64,000 nucleotides of DNA from Anaeromicrobium sediminis (GTDB lineage: Bacteria; Bacillota; Clostridia; Peptostreptococcales; Thermotaleaceae), in the NCBI RefSeq assembly GCF_002270055.1, contig NZ_NIBG01000007.1, positions 1 to 64,000 on the forward strand. Direction: 5' to 3'. The notes beneath the pieces were generated by a model that did no database searches, was not told the origin of the DNA, and saw only the letters and a program-made list of their open reading frames with translations. The translations under genes and the position numbers were made by a program. Of the stretch, positions 1 through 9,280 are shown piece after piece; position 1 is the first letter of the stretch; every line of letters starts with the position of its first letter.

Positions 1-10
1 CGACTATTAA

Positions 11-113
11 ATCATATCATTTTTGTTTTTGAAAGTCAAGAACTTTTTTCTTACCACCTCTTGTCTTTCGCAACAACATGATATATCTTATCATTTTTAG
101 TTTACCTTGTCAA
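11..113 (-). promoter_or_regulatory. Tandem sigma-A promoters firing out of the left edge
   Basis: Two consensus-like promoters read leftward. P1 has a -35 TTGACA (108-113) and a -10 TAAGAT (85-90) with a 17-base spacer. P2 has a -35 TTGACT (34-39) and a -10 TATGAT (11-16), again with 17 bases. Tandem strong promoters of this kind often precede rRNA or tRNA operons in Firmicutes, but the transcribed gene lies outside the window, so that is inference. Confidence 0.6.
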
Positions 114-459
114 CACTTTTCCATAAAAAAATCATCAATACTTATTATGTCTGTCTTCTTTCTTTTATATACATAAAAAATATATAGATATAATAATTCT
201 AAGTTACACATACTAATCCCTTTACCCATGAATTAAAATAAACTATAGCTACTTACAAGGGATTATGGATGAAACATTTTTATAAGGTGGAACATGAGTA
301 TTCACTTTGCTGCAAACATTTATGAACTTTCTATACTAACTATAAGATATATACTCTATAGTCTGATAGTGACTTACCTTATAAAATATTTTTTATTTAT
401 ATGACCGAAGTAAGTTCACATAACTATAGCTTACACATAATTTATCTATACTTACTAAA
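114..459. other. Intergenic stretch without a recognisable gene
   Basis: AT-rich DNA between the leftward promoters and the terminator of the TPR gene. I see no ORF with a ribosome binding site, no tRNA and no clear repeat in it. Confidence 0.5.
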
Positions 460-493
460 AAGAAGCCATTAGGTTTACCCCTAATGGCTTCTT
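460..493 (-). terminator. Intrinsic terminator after the TPR gene
   Basis: A 14-bp perfect inverted repeat (AAGAAGCCATTAGG and its complement) with a 6-base loop lies just downstream of the minus-strand TPR gene. T-rich or A-rich flanks on both sides mean it could work in both directions. Confidence 0.7.
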
Positions 494-504
494 TATTATT
501 TCAA

Positions 505-1623
505 TTAAATTAATTCTAATCTTTTCATACATTCTATAATAATAGGGTCTTCCACATTTCTCTCATAGGCTTTTTTAATGTATTCTTTGGCTAAATCTAT
601 TTCACCGAAATTCATATATAAAACACCTAAATTACAAAGTATTTCACTATCCTCTACCTTGATACTTAAAGCTTTTTTAAACATTTTTTCTGCATTATTA
701 AAATCGCCTGTTGATCCATAGCAAAGGCCTAGCTCATTTAATGTATCAACCTGTTGTGGTTTGAAGCTAAGTATCTTTTCAAAGTATTTAATAGCCTCAT
801 CCGATTTATTTAATTGTCTATAGGCAAGACCTATGAAGAATAATAAATTCCACCAATCCGAGTATTTTTCTTCTAGTGGCAATAACTTTTCTAGCCCGTC
901 TTCTGGTCTATTGTTCAATATGTAGCTGTAACCTTCTTCATATTGTATTTGCTCTTTTAACTCTTTTAATTTAAATAGTATTTCACCTTTCTTCTCATCA
1001 TCTATTCCTAGTTCCATACATTCTTCCCAAGTTATTTGAGCCTTTTTAAATAATTGTTTATTTGCATATCTAAATCCTAAATGATAGTAAGCCGGTGCAA
1101 AGTCTGGATATTTTTCAATAATTATTTCTAGTGCTTCAATACACTCATCCTTTAGTGCACCCTTATATTTTTTATCTTCAATGACCTCTGATAAATCTTG
1201 GCATACTCTAGCATAATTATATAATCCATTAATATTTTCATCATTTAGCATAACTAAGGCTCTGAAAGTTATTAAAGCCTCTTGAAATTTTTTATCCTCT
1301 GCATATTTCAAACCTTCATATATTATGTAGTCCTCAATTTTTTCATCAAATTTATATAAAAACTCTCTATATTCCTTGCCATACATGAAATTAGGATCAA
1401 TCCCTATTACATAGATCATGCCCCTTGCCATACTAGCTACCCTAATTTCATTAGATGCACTACCTTCTTTTATACTTTTTCCCATTTCCTCTACCATCAT
1501 AGGAATTTGTATTTTTTCTAAACCTTTAAGCTTTTCATTTTTCATTTCTATATCTTTTCTTAATTCTATAAATACCACATCATTTAATCTGTCTTTCAAA
1601 TATGCTTCTAACCTTTTTTGCAT
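505..1623 (-). CDS. Tetratricopeptide repeat (TPR) protein
   Basis: A 372-residue soluble protein. The C-terminal two thirds (from about residue 100) is a run of TPR helices with typical AxxxYxxG, LGxxYxxxGDFNNA and EIDLAKEYIKKA patterns, about six to seven units. TPRs are protein-protein interaction scaffolds; no catalytic motif is visible and no partner can be named. The ATG follows a good AGGAGGG ribosome binding site. The next gene upstream, encoding a multi-pass membrane protein, ends 17 bases away, so the two are probably co-transcribed with the radical SAM gene before them. The N-terminal 90 residues are charged and unlike anything I recognise. Confidence 0.8.
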   Translation of the reverse strand: MQKRLEAYLKDRLNDVVFIELRKDIEMKNEKLKGLEKIQIPMMVEEMGKSIKEGSASNEIRVASMARGMIYVIGIDPNFMYGKEYREFLYKFDEKIEDYIIYEGLKYAEDKKFQEALITFRALVMLNDENINGLYNYARVCQDLSEVIEDKKYKGALKDECIEALEIIIEKYPDFAPAYYHLGFRYANKQLFKKAQITWEECMELGIDDEKKGEILFKLKELKEQIQYEEGYSYILNNRPEDGLEKLLPLEEKYSDWWNLLFFIGLAYRQLNKSDEAIKYFEKILSFKPQQVDTLNELGLCYGSTGDFNNAEKMFKKALSIKVEDSEILCNLGVLYMNFGEIDLAKEYIKKAYERNVEDPIIIECMKRLELI

Positions 1624-1640
1624 AATTCCCTCCTACAACC

Positions 1641-2378
1641 TTAATACATATTTCTCATAAACTTTCTCTTTCTTCTAGAAGAATTGTTCAATAATTTAAA
1701 CAATAGGCCCCTATACACCATAGTAAAAAATAAAATTACTTGACCTAAAATATATCCTACAACATTACCTGCCTTCATGTAAATACCACCAGACAATAAA
1801 CTATTTATACTTATAAACTTTCCCATGGTCAAATATAATAGTACTCCCAAAATAATATTAGGTACAAACCACTCTACCGCATTTGCCTTTATAAACTCAA
1901 AAGAGTATTGTATACTTCCTAAAATATCATATTGCTTTTGATAAATAACTTCTGGTAATGGGTTTAAAACAATAAGTATTATTAAATCCAATATAAGTTT
2001 TAGACTCAAATCACCTATACCTATTCTAAGTAAGGGGCTTAAAAACAATTCTATAGTGTATCCTACAAACCAAAATAAAAATACTACTCCATATACTTTA
2101 AAAAGGTATACTTTAAATCCATATTTAAACTCATTTAATGTGGCCCTATTGTAAATAACTACACTTTCTATTAAGTATAAGTAATTTGAAAATATGGCAC
2201 TTTGACCTAAAGCTATAATTATTCCCCCTAGTATGCTAAATATCATAGCTATTCTAAACATAAATATTAAAATAATAGAATAAACTAATCCAACAAATAA
2301 TACAGGCCAATTATCTTTAAATTTCTTTAGACCTTCGGGAATTATTTTTTTATTGATATTTATCATATCTTCAATCAT
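1641..2378 (-). CDS. Multi-pass membrane protein of unknown function
   Basis: A 245-residue hydrophobic protein with about five to six predicted transmembrane helices, beginning after a short amphipathic N-terminus (residues 1-24) with helices near 28-50, 52-75, 90-115 and 120-145 and more toward the C-terminus. The C-terminus is basic (SSRRKRKF), which suggests a cytoplasmic tail. I recognise no family. The start ATG has an AGGGAG ribosome binding site. It sits between the radical SAM gene (20 bases upstream) and the TPR gene (17 bases downstream), in an apparent three-gene operon. Confidence 0.65.
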   Translation of the reverse strand: MIEDMININKKIIPEGLKKFKDNWPVLFVGLVYSIILIFMFRIAMIFSILGGIIIALGQSAIFSNYLYLIESVVIYNRATLNEFKYGFKVYLFKVYGVVFLFWFVGYTIELFLSPLLRIGIGDLSLKLILDLIILIVLNPLPEVIYQKQYDILGSIQYSFEFIKANAVEWFVPNIILGVLLYLTMGKFISINSLLSGGIYMKAGNVVGYILGQVILFFTMVYRGLLFKLLNNSSRRKRKFMRNMY

Positions 2379-2398
2379 ATTAATCGCTCCCTTGTGTT

Positions 2399-4153
2399 TT
2401 ATAATTGAATTTTATAATATATGGACTTGTGAAATACTTTTGTTTTCTTGTCATAGTCAAATAATATTGTTGTTATACTTTCTTCAATGTCCTTGTCATA
2501 TCCTTTATTTATAAATAATAAAATATCGTAATTAAAGTTTACAATTTCAATCTTTTTCAATATATTCTTAGCAAGTACATTTTCATATTGACTCAGATAT
2601 TTTCTTATATTTTCTTCATCATGTAAGAAATCATGTATTCTTACATTCATATTATCTATAGTTATTCTCTTAAAAAAGTTTGGTAGACTGCCTTTGTGTT
2701 GGCTCATATAGTCAAATTTCAATAGATCTTCAAACAAATCGGCCTTTTCCTTTATTTTTTCATTGTAGAAATCCAATAATATTTTGTATATCTTTTGCTT
2801 ATTATGAGATACATGAAATAAGCCATTTTCCTGCCAATACTGGGCTAAATCTTCATATAATTTAAATGGACTAGTATAAAAATTCTTAACTATATATTCT
2901 ACACTATGCCTAAGCCCACCAGAATTATAATAGATTTCTACCATTTCTTCTAAATCCTTTAACTTTAAAATATCCTCATAGGACATATAATCATTTTTAA
3001 GTATTTCATAAGGAGCCTCATCCTTATATACATACCCATGCTTTTCTTCATTTACCCTTATGCTTGATCCCTTTAATAATTTTAAAAATCCTAATTGAAG
3101 TTGTTCTGGTCTTAAATTATATACATCGTCAAAGGATTTCTTAAATATATCATAGGTCTCAAAGGGAAGTCCTGCTATTAAGTCTAAATGTAAATGGGTA
3201 TTTTTAAATTCGGATACTCTTTTTACAACCTTACTCAATTTTTCAAAATTCACATTTCTATCTATTTCTTTTATAGTAGCATCATTAGTAGATTGAACCC
3301 CTATTTCAAATTGAAATAATCCTTCCCTTACATCTTTTAGGAATTCCATAGTTTCTTCATCTATTAGATCTGCCGTTATTTCAAAATGAAAATTAGTATG
3401 TCCATTATCATTCTCTTTTAAGAATTTCATAATATGTAAACTATGCTTTTTATTTGCATTAAAAGTTCTATCTACAAATTTCACTTGCCTTACCCTATTC
3501 TTTAGAAATATTCCTAGGTCCCTCTTTACTCTGTCCATAGAAAAAAATCTTACACCTCTTATGGTAGATGAAAGACAATAAGAACAGTTATACGGACATC
3601 CCCTAGAACTTTCATAATATATTATTTTATTCTCATATTCACTTAGATCATCATCATAAGGGGATGGAATCGAGTCTAGGTTTCCTATTAGGGGCCTTTC
3701 CTCATTTACATATATTTTACCGTCTTCTTTATATGCAATACCAGCCACATGTTTAAAGACTTCACCTTTATTTTGTTTTTCTAAGAACTCTTTAAATGTT
3801 TCTTCTCCTTCTCCAAACATAACATAATCTACAGATGGATTCTGACTCATAACTCTCTCAGGATCAAAACTTACCTCAGGGCCTCCTAGGGCTATTATCA
3901 GGTTAGGATTTACCTTTTTTAGATTTTTACATAGAATCAAAGTTTTCTCTATATTCCATATGTAACAGGAAAAACACACAATGTCATATTTTTTCTTGTA
4001 AATCTCTCCTAATATATAATCCATATTATTGTTTATAGTATATTCTTCTATAAACACATCCTCAAATTCATTCTCAACATAAGTCTTAAGATATCTAAGT
4101 GCTAAAGTAGTATGAACATACTTTGCACTGAGTGTAGTAAGTAAAACCTTCAT
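2399..4153 (-). CDS. B12-binding-domain radical SAM protein (DUF4080 type)
   Basis: A 584-residue protein. Residues 1-140 look like a cobalamin-binding Rossmann domain (starting KVLLTTLSAKY, with ALGGPEVSFDP near 90). A radical SAM core follows, with the CxxxCxxC cluster motif at C186, C190 and C193 (RGCPYNCSYC). Residues from about 370 match the C-terminal layout of DUF4080 proteins. The family uses a 4Fe-4S cluster and S-adenosylmethionine to generate radicals; the substrate of this subgroup is unknown. The ATG has a GAAAGGAAAG ribosome binding site. It is the first gene of the operon with the membrane and TPR proteins and is divergent from the gene at 4348. Confidence 0.85.
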   Translation of the reverse strand: MKVLLTTLSAKYVHTTLALRYLKTYVENEFEDVFIEEYTINNNMDYILGEIYKKKYDIVCFSCYIWNIEKTLILCKNLKKVNPNLIIALGGPEVSFDPERVMSQNPSVDYVMFGEGEETFKEFLEKQNKGEVFKHVAGIAYKEDGKIYVNEERPLIGNLDSIPSPYDDDLSEYENKIIYYESSRGCPYNCSYCLSSTIRGVRFFSMDRVKRDLGIFLKNRVRQVKFVDRTFNANKKHSLHIMKFLKENDNGHTNFHFEITADLIDEETMEFLKDVREGLFQFEIGVQSTNDATIKEIDRNVNFEKLSKVVKRVSEFKNTHLHLDLIAGLPFETYDIFKKSFDDVYNLRPEQLQLGFLKLLKGSSIRVNEEKHGYVYKDEAPYEILKNDYMSYEDILKLKDLEEMVEIYYNSGGLRHSVEYIVKNFYTSPFKLYEDLAQYWQENGLFHVSHNKQKIYKILLDFYNEKIKEKADLFEDLLKFDYMSQHKGSLPNFFKRITIDNMNVRIHDFLHDEENIRKYLSQYENVLAKNILKKIEIVNFNYDILLFINKGYDKDIEESITTILFDYDKKTKVFHKSIYYKIQL

Positions 4154-4310
4154 ATATTCTTTCCTTTCTTCTATCTAATAATATTATTCTCAACATTTTA
4201 TACCTTTTTTAATCACAACTTCAAATTATAACACATGTGGCCTTGTTCACAAAGATGCTTTTTCCCACCTAGGCCATTTTCTAAATATTCTGAGTGGAAA
4301 ACTTCTTTTG

Positions 4311-4319
4311 TGGTATAAT
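4311..4319 (+). promoter_or_regulatory. Extended -10 promoter element
   Basis: TGGTATAAT is an extended -10 (TGnTATAAT) 29 bases before the ATG of the next gene. No good -35 is visible, which is usual for extended -10 promoters. Confidence 0.5.
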
Positions 4320-4347
4320 ATAACTAAATAAGTGTGAGGTGATTTAT

Positions 4348-4836
4348 ATGACCCTAGCTTCTAGTAGATTATTGAGACATGAAATTTGTATTGAACAACT
4401 AAAAAAAACCGGGGCTGAGATAATAGATTTTGAAGGAGTAATGTTTTTTGTAAAGTATAGGATAGGAAAAATAGGCATTGTTTACTTATATCATCGTGGC
4501 ACTGATAATACATACCTTCTTGAGAGAGTCAAACCCTATTCCATGTTAATAAATCAATATAGACAGGAAGAAGAAGTAGTAACTGCCATTACTAACGACA
4601 TTGATCAGTTTAGAAATGCAGCCAACAGTAAAAATTTCCCAGATTTTTTAAGTATAGATCAGGATTTCACAAAGCTAGTTAGATACTTTGAGGATTTATA
4701 CCTTTATTATAACATTGATAAAGAAGATTTAACTTTAATGAAGGAAGAGATAAAAAAAGTAGTTGATTTAATTTTAGACATAAAAAATAGGAGTAAAAGA
4801 GTATATTACAAAACAGAACCTAAAAGTTTCAAATAA
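4348..4836 (+). CDS. Conserved hypothetical protein, 162 aa
   Basis: A soluble, charged protein with no signal peptide or transmembrane segment. I do not recognise the family. The N-terminal half is mixed beta (EIIDFEGVMFFVKYR, IGIVYLYHRG) and the C-terminal half is helical. An upstream in-frame GTG at 4339 lies inside the GAGGTGAT ribosome binding site, so the ATG at 4348 is the likely start. It is transcribed divergently from the radical SAM gene and has its own extended -10 promoter. Function unknown. Confidence 0.65.
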   Translation: MTLASSRLLRHEICIEQLKKTGAEIIDFEGVMFFVKYRIGKIGIVYLYHRGTDNTYLLERVKPYSMLINQYRQEEEVVTAITNDIDQFRNAANSKNFPDFLSIDQDFTKLVRYFEDLYLYYNIDKEDLTLMKEEIKKVVDLILDIKNRSKRVYYKTEPKSFK

Positions 4837-4981
4837 TCTTTTGATTTTGTCACTATTCATGGTAAAATTTTGTTATACTCCAAAATTTTCTGCATTATTT
4901 TGTCAAATTATCGTATATAATTGGAGTATATATAAGTTTTATTAAAAAACTCTTAGAAAATATGTTAGGATGGTGACTTGG

Positions 4982-5176
4982 GTGGAAACATTTAATAAAA
5001 TTACAATTGAAGAGATTAACAAAAAAGATCTTCTTATGATAATCGAAGCTCTTGATTATACAGGAAAAAACACAAATAATCAGGAATTTATAGATTTAAA
5101 AGATAGTATGTTAGGTCAATTATGTTCGTTAGCAGAAACTAACGAGGAAGATTTTCTAAGTTTATTACAAAAATAA
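4982..5176 (+). CDS. Small hypothetical protein, 64-68 aa
   Basis: A short acidic helical protein with no recognised domain. Two starts are possible: an ATG at 4970 that lies inside the putative AGGATGGTGA ribosome binding site, or the GTG at 4982 placed about 5 bases after it; I prefer the latter (64 aa). A clear terminator follows the stop, and an independent upstream region precedes the gene, so it is probably monocistronic. Function unknown. Confidence 0.5.
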   Translation: METFNKITIEEINKKDLLMIIEALDYTGKNTNNQEFIDLKDSMLGQLCSLAETNEEDFLSLLQK

Positions 5177-5178
5177 TC

Positions 5179-5211
5179 AAAGGGACATGGAGTTTTACTC
5201 TCTGTCCCTTT
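5179..5211. terminator. Bidirectional intrinsic terminator
   Basis: AAAGGGACA at 5179 pairs with TGTCCCTTT ending at 5211, with a further GAG/CTC pairing inside. It separates the small plus-strand gene from the convergent radical SAM gene; T-runs lie on both exits. Confidence 0.75.
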
Positions 5212-5221
5212 TATTTATATA

Positions 5222-6094
5222 TTATAACCTTCTAAACAACTCTTCCTTCACATCATATGGTCTTTTTAAATTTTCATCTAATATGTTTATTAGATTTTGT
5301 TTATCTTCAGGTAAAGTTCCTGCTAAAGACACATAATTAGATGCATGATTACTTCTAAATACACATTTTTCATCTATGTGTAAATTTTCTATTAATATTT
5401 TAGTTTCTCTCATGACCTCTTGTGGTGATAATAGCTTAAACTCTCCCCTTTGAACTTGATCATATAATTCTGTTCCCTGTTGTATCAATAGGGTAAGTAA
5501 CCCTACATAATCCGGTTGAATTTCATTTATAACCCTTGCAGACTCTATGGCATGTTCCTCAAGGTTTTCATCACTACCAATTCCTGAAATTAAAGTGGCC
5601 GATAATTTTATTCCAGCTTCAATCATTTTCTTTCCAGCCTCAATGATTTCATCACTAGTAACGCCCTTTTTAATATACTTTAGAATTTTGTCACTACCCG
5701 ATTCTATACCTAAGTATGCAATACCAAGGCCTAAGGACTTTAATAACTTTAATTCTTCTACACTTTTTCTTATAATATCCTTTGGTGCAGAATATATTCC
5801 TATTCTTTCACACTCAGGAAAAAGTTCTTTTATTTTTTCAAGAATTGCTTTTAAGTCTTCTGTCTTTAATGCCAAGGCATTCCCATCAGCTAAAAATATT
5901 CTCTTTATCTGAGAATAATGACTTCTAGCCATTTGTAGATCTTCAAATATTTCATCTAAATTTCTTTTTCTAAACTGTTTCTCCTTATACATACTACAAA
6001 ATGTACATTTGTTATGGGAACAACCTATACTAACTTGTAATATATAACTGTATGCCTCACTAGGAGGTCTATAAACACTTCCAACGTATCTCAT
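5222..6094 (-). CDS. Radical SAM protein with CX4CX2C cluster motif
   Basis: A 290-residue radical SAM enzyme. The cluster cysteines are C25, C30 and C33 (GCSHNKCTFC), giving a CX4CX2C spacing instead of the classical CX3CX2C. Downstream features typical of the fold include ADGNALAL near 75 and GIESGSD near 135. It resembles COG1032-type radical SAM proteins that are common in Clostridia; the substrate is unknown. The ATG has a GGGGGAT ribosome binding site. Only 29 bases separate it from the upstream argS, so it may be read through from the argS transcript. Confidence 0.8.
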   Translation of the reverse strand: MRYVGSVYRPPSEAYSYILQVSIGCSHNKCTFCSMYKEKQFRKRNLDEIFEDLQMARSHYSQIKRIFLADGNALALKTEDLKAILEKIKELFPECERIGIYSAPKDIIRKSVEELKLLKSLGLGIAYLGIESGSDKILKYIKKGVTSDEIIEAGKKMIEAGIKLSATLISGIGSDENLEEHAIESARVINEIQPDYVGLLTLLIQQGTELYDQVQRGEFKLLSPQEVMRETKILIENLHIDEKCVFRSNHASNYVSLAGTLPEDKQNLINILDENLKRPYDVKEELFRRL

Positions 6095-6123
6095 ATTTAA
6101 TCCCCCAATTGTATTTTCTTTAA

Positions 6124-7821
6124 TTACATCTTAATAGGTGCTTTTATTCCTAATAGGGCTAAACCATTTTTAATAGTTTCTTTTGCCGCATATACAACAG
6201 CAAGTCTAGCCTTCTTAGTTTCTTCATCATCTACTAGTATTGGTGTTGCATGATAGAAACTATTAAAGTCTTGAGCCACATCCACAATATATCTAGTTAC
6301 TATTGACGGCTCATTTTTTCTAGCTGCTTCCTTAACTACTTGTGGGAATAACTCTATAGTCTTTAATAAGCTTATAGCTGCACCATCAAGTAAAGAGAAA
6401 TCTATATTAGAAGTTACTTCCATATCTGCTTTTCTAAGCACGCTACACGCCCTTGCATGGCTATATTGTACATAAGGACCTGTCTCTCCCTCAAAGTTTA
6501 ATGTTCTATCCCATGAGAAGGTATAATCTTTAATTCTATTGTTAGATAATTCTTGGAACATGACAGCTCCAATCCCTACAGCTTTAGCCACTTCTTCTAA
6601 GTTTTCTAAATTAGCATTCTTTTCTTTCATTATTTCTGTAGTCTTTTCTACTGCCTTTTTAAGTACGTCTTCTAAGAAAACTACTCTACCCTTTCTAGTA
6701 GACATAGTTCCTTCTTCTAATGCTACCATTCCAAAAGGTACATGGATACAATCATGAGCCCACTCATGACCCATAAGTTCAATCACCTTAAACCATTGTT
6801 GGAAATGTAGATTTTGTTGAGAACCTACCACATAAATGTTCTTGTAGAAGTCATAATGATTTTTTCTATAAATAGCTGCAGCTATATCTCTTGTTATATA
6901 TAAAGTAGAGCCATCACTTTTTCTAATTAATGCTGGTGGCATATTAAACTCTTCTAAGTTTACTATATCTGCCCCCTTTGATTCTTCTAATAAATTCTTT
7001 TCATTCATTTCATCTATAACAGCAGGCATTTTATCTGAGTAGAAACTTTCTCCTGCATAAGAATCAAACTCAATACCAAACATATCATAAACCTTTTTAA
7101 ATTCTTTCAAACTCACATCTCTAAACCATTGCCACAATCTCTTAGCTTCTTGGTCACCTTCTTCTAACTTTTTAAACCAAAGTCTAGCCTCATCTTCTAA
7201 TTCTGGTTTTTCTTCTGCTACCTCGTGGAACTTAATATATAACTTAAGTAATGTTGGAATAGGATTTTCCTCTACTTCTTTCTCCACACCCCAAGCCTTA
7301 AAAGCAACTATTAATTTACCAAATTGAGTTCCATAGTCTCCTAAATGGTTTATACTAACTGTATCATATCCTAAGAAATCATATATGTTCTTAAGGGCAT
7401 GACCTATAACTGTAGTTCTAATATGACCTATGTGAAATGGCTTAGCTATATTAGGAGATGAGTATTCTACTATAACAGTTTTATCTGATCCCATATCTGA
7501 TGAACCGTAAGATTCTTTTTTATTAAACACTTCTGTTATTATACTCTTAGCGAACATAGTATTATCCACAAAGAAGTTTACGTATCCGCCAGCATTTTCC
7601 ACTTTAGAAAAACCTTCTACTTTTCCAATTTCATTCACCATATCCTGAGCTATCATATTAGGGGCTTTTCTAAATATTTTTGCCAGTCTAAAACACGGAA
7701 AAGCATAATCCCCCATATCACTATTAGGTGGTATCTCTATCATTTCTAATATTTCATTTTCATTTAAATCTTCTATTTTCCCTGCTAAAATTTCTGCCAC
7801 TTGCTTTTTAAAATCTAACAT
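6124..7821 (-). CDS. argS: Arginyl-tRNA synthetase
   Basis: A 565-residue class I synthetase that charges tRNA-Arg in the cytoplasm. The HIGH motif is at residues 130-133 (KPFHIGHIR). The KMSKS region reads TMSTRKG, as is common in ArgRS. The N-terminal ~100 residues form the Add1 domain and the C-terminal ~130 residues the DALR anticodon-binding helices (QYSHARA...). Length matches the family. Translation starts at an ATG behind TAAGGAGG. A T-box leader with an arginine CGC specifier lies upstream, so expression should rise when tRNA-Arg is uncharged. Confidence 0.97.
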   Translation of the reverse strand: MLDFKKQVAEILAGKIEDLNENEILEMIEIPPNSDMGDYAFPCFRLAKIFRKAPNMIAQDMVNEIGKVEGFSKVENAGGYVNFFVDNTMFAKSIITEVFNKKESYGSSDMGSDKTVIVEYSSPNIAKPFHIGHIRTTVIGHALKNIYDFLGYDTVSINHLGDYGTQFGKLIVAFKAWGVEKEVEENPIPTLLKLYIKFHEVAEEKPELEDEARLWFKKLEEGDQEAKRLWQWFRDVSLKEFKKVYDMFGIEFDSYAGESFYSDKMPAVIDEMNEKNLLEESKGADIVNLEEFNMPPALIRKSDGSTLYITRDIAAAIYRKNHYDFYKNIYVVGSQQNLHFQQWFKVIELMGHEWAHDCIHVPFGMVALEEGTMSTRKGRVVFLEDVLKKAVEKTTEIMKEKNANLENLEEVAKAVGIGAVMFQELSNNRIKDYTFSWDRTLNFEGETGPYVQYSHARACSVLRKADMEVTSNIDFSLLDGAAISLLKTIELFPQVVKEAARKNEPSIVTRYIVDVAQDFNSFYHATPILVDDEETKKARLAVVYAAKETIKNGLALLGIKAPIKM

Positions 7822-7882
7822 TTCATATCCTCCTTATATTTTATAAAGACCTCAGTCTATATTAAAAACATCTAAAAATTAC

Positions 7883-8115
7883 AAAAAACCCCCACCTCTT
7901 ATAATACAAAGAGACGAGAGTTATCCCGTGTTACCACTCTTATTGGTACTTATGTACCCACTCTACGCCCCGTTAACGGAGGGCTTCCGTTTCACCTACT
8001 AATTTTCAGTAAAAATCTCAAAGGTGCGCTTGGGTCTTAGCATAGCATCAGGCTCTCACCATCCCTGATTCGCTTTAGCATTATCTAAAACTTACTTTCC
8101 TTTTCCTAGACATAA
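7883..8115 (-). promoter_or_regulatory. T-box leader (Arg, specifier CGC)
   Basis: On the minus strand the T-box sequence AGAGTGGTAACACGGGAT (7923-7940) is followed by a GU-rich terminator stem and a U-run ending near 7883. In Stem I the 5' side reads AAAGG-AAAGTAAG and the 3' side CAAG-CGC-A-CCTTT, so AAAGG pairs with CCTTT and the specifier is CGC (8026-8028), an Arg codon. It precedes argS by about 60 bases. The T-box core is a divergent version of AGGGTGGNACCGCG. Confidence 0.9.
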
Positions 8116-8199
8116 TTTCACTTATTATTATTCTGTATCGTTTATTAAATTATCACAATTTTTTATGTAAATCAAGACTTTTGTTATGATTTTTTTAAT

Positions 8200-8231
8200 A
8201 AAAAGCTTTAGCCAATTGACTAAAGCCTTTT
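8200..8231 (-). terminator. Terminator of the GerMN gene
   Basis: AAAAGGCTTTAG and CTAAAGCTTTT form the arms of a hairpin followed by a T-run on the minus strand, 9 bases beyond the stop codon. Confidence 0.75.
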
Positions 8232-8240
8232 ATTAAGTGT

Positions 8241-8810
8241 TTACTTATCTGGATATAAGTTATCAAAATACTCTAAGGGAGCTTTTATTTTTACTCCCCC
8301 AATATTTTCAACTACTTTACCTTCAACTAAAATTTGTACCTTTTCATTTCCAGGTAAAATAGTCAGAGAATTTACTATGGATGCAATTAATAATTCAACA
8401 TCATCTTTAGTTCCTTTAAAATTATTAAATTCCTCTGATAAATTTACAGTTACTAAAGGTCCTTCCTTTTCAATAGACAATACATTAGTTCCCTTTGGAA
8501 TTGGATTTTCATATTCTCCAAATTCTTTAAAGTTTATTAATTCATTCATAACAAACTCTTCCATAGTCTTTCCTTCTAGTTTTGCATCATCTTCTTTTAT
8601 AGTATATCTCTCATCAAATAGATAAGGCATATTTCTATTTTTTAAATAAAGAACATAATTTACATCCTTAGCTTCTTCTTTTACAACTTCCTCTTGTGCC
8701 GGTACTTCAGTGTTTACTTCTTGTTTTTGTTCTTCCTTTTTTCCACACCCTATAAATAGGCTAGTCGCCATTGTTAGCATGCAAATTCCTAGAATTATTT
8801 TTTTCTTCAT
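8241..8810 (-). CDS. GerMN-domain lipoprotein
   Basis: A 189-residue lipoprotein. The signal peptide ends in a lipobox (LFIGC) near residue 20, followed by an acidic linker. Residues ~65-185 form a GerMN domain, as in the germination/sporulation protein GerM. The likely start is the ATG at 8810 (MKKKIILG), with AAAGGGGGA in front. The GerM family acts at the outer face of the membrane in peptidoglycan-related steps of sporulation; the role here is inferred. Its 5' end overlaps the DUF523 gene by 50 bases, so translation is probably coupled. Confidence 0.85.
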   Translation of the reverse strand: MKKKIILGICMLTMATSLFIGCGKKEEQKQEVNTEVPAQEEVVKEEAKDVNYVLYLKNRNMPYLFDERYTIKEDDAKLEGKTMEEFVMNELINFKEFGEYENPIPKGTNVLSIEKEGPLVTVNLSEEFNNFKGTKDDVELLIASIVNSLTILPGNEKVQILVEGKVVENIGGVKIKAPLEYFDNLYPDK

Positions 8811-9270
8811 CTTTAGTTCCCCCTTTAATGTGATAGTTGTCCTCATTATGCACAATTATGCCATGCTTTTTCAAAAGAGCCGAAGTAACTCCATCACCCC
8901 TTTTCTTTTTTCCAGAAAAGGTTCCATCATATACAAAATTTGAACCACAGGACGGAGAGTTTTCTTTTAATATGACCTCTTTAACATTATATAATTTTGC
9001 AATATGAAGAGTTTCATAAGCACCCTTTAAAAACTCCTCTGTTTTATCTTCTCCCCTTTTATTTAAAACCTTCCCACATCCATCTATAACCTCCCCTGTA
9101 CTATGAATTATTTCACAGGGTATTCTGGGAGTAGGAAGACCTCCTAACTGTTCAGGACATACTGGTATTATATTTTTTCCCTTTGCTAATTCTAATATAT
9201 CATATTTTAGGTTGTTTTTTCCATTATATTTACAATTTACACCCAAAAGACATGCACTTATTAAAATCAT
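8761..9270 (-). CDS. DUF523 family protein
   Basis: A 169-residue protein starting ILISACLLGVNCKYNG, the hallmark of DUF523, with further family motifs VCPEQLGGLPTPR (near 37) and KENSPSCGS (near 102). Conserved cysteines C7, C13, C38 and those of PSCGS suggest metal binding, but the biochemical role of the family is unknown. The last ~20 residues (rich in K, E and N) run into the following lipoprotein gene and may not be conserved. The ATG follows AGGAGAA. It sits between mutS2 (10 bases upstream) and the GerMN gene, in one operon. Confidence 0.88.
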   Translation of the reverse strand: MILISACLLGVNCKYNGKNNLKYDILELAKGKNIIPVCPEQLGGLPTPRIPCEIIHSTGEVIDGCGKVLNKRGEDKTEEFLKGAYETLHIAKLYNVKEVILKENSPSCGSNFVYDGTFSGKKKRGDGVTSALLKKHGIIVHNEDNYHIKGGTKDEEKNNSRNLHANNGD

Positions 9271-9280
9271 TTTTATTCTC

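Noticed and set aside
4339-4347. GTG start three codons upstream of the 162-residue protein
   Set aside because: The GTG is part of the GAGGTGAT ribosome binding site of the ATG at 4348.
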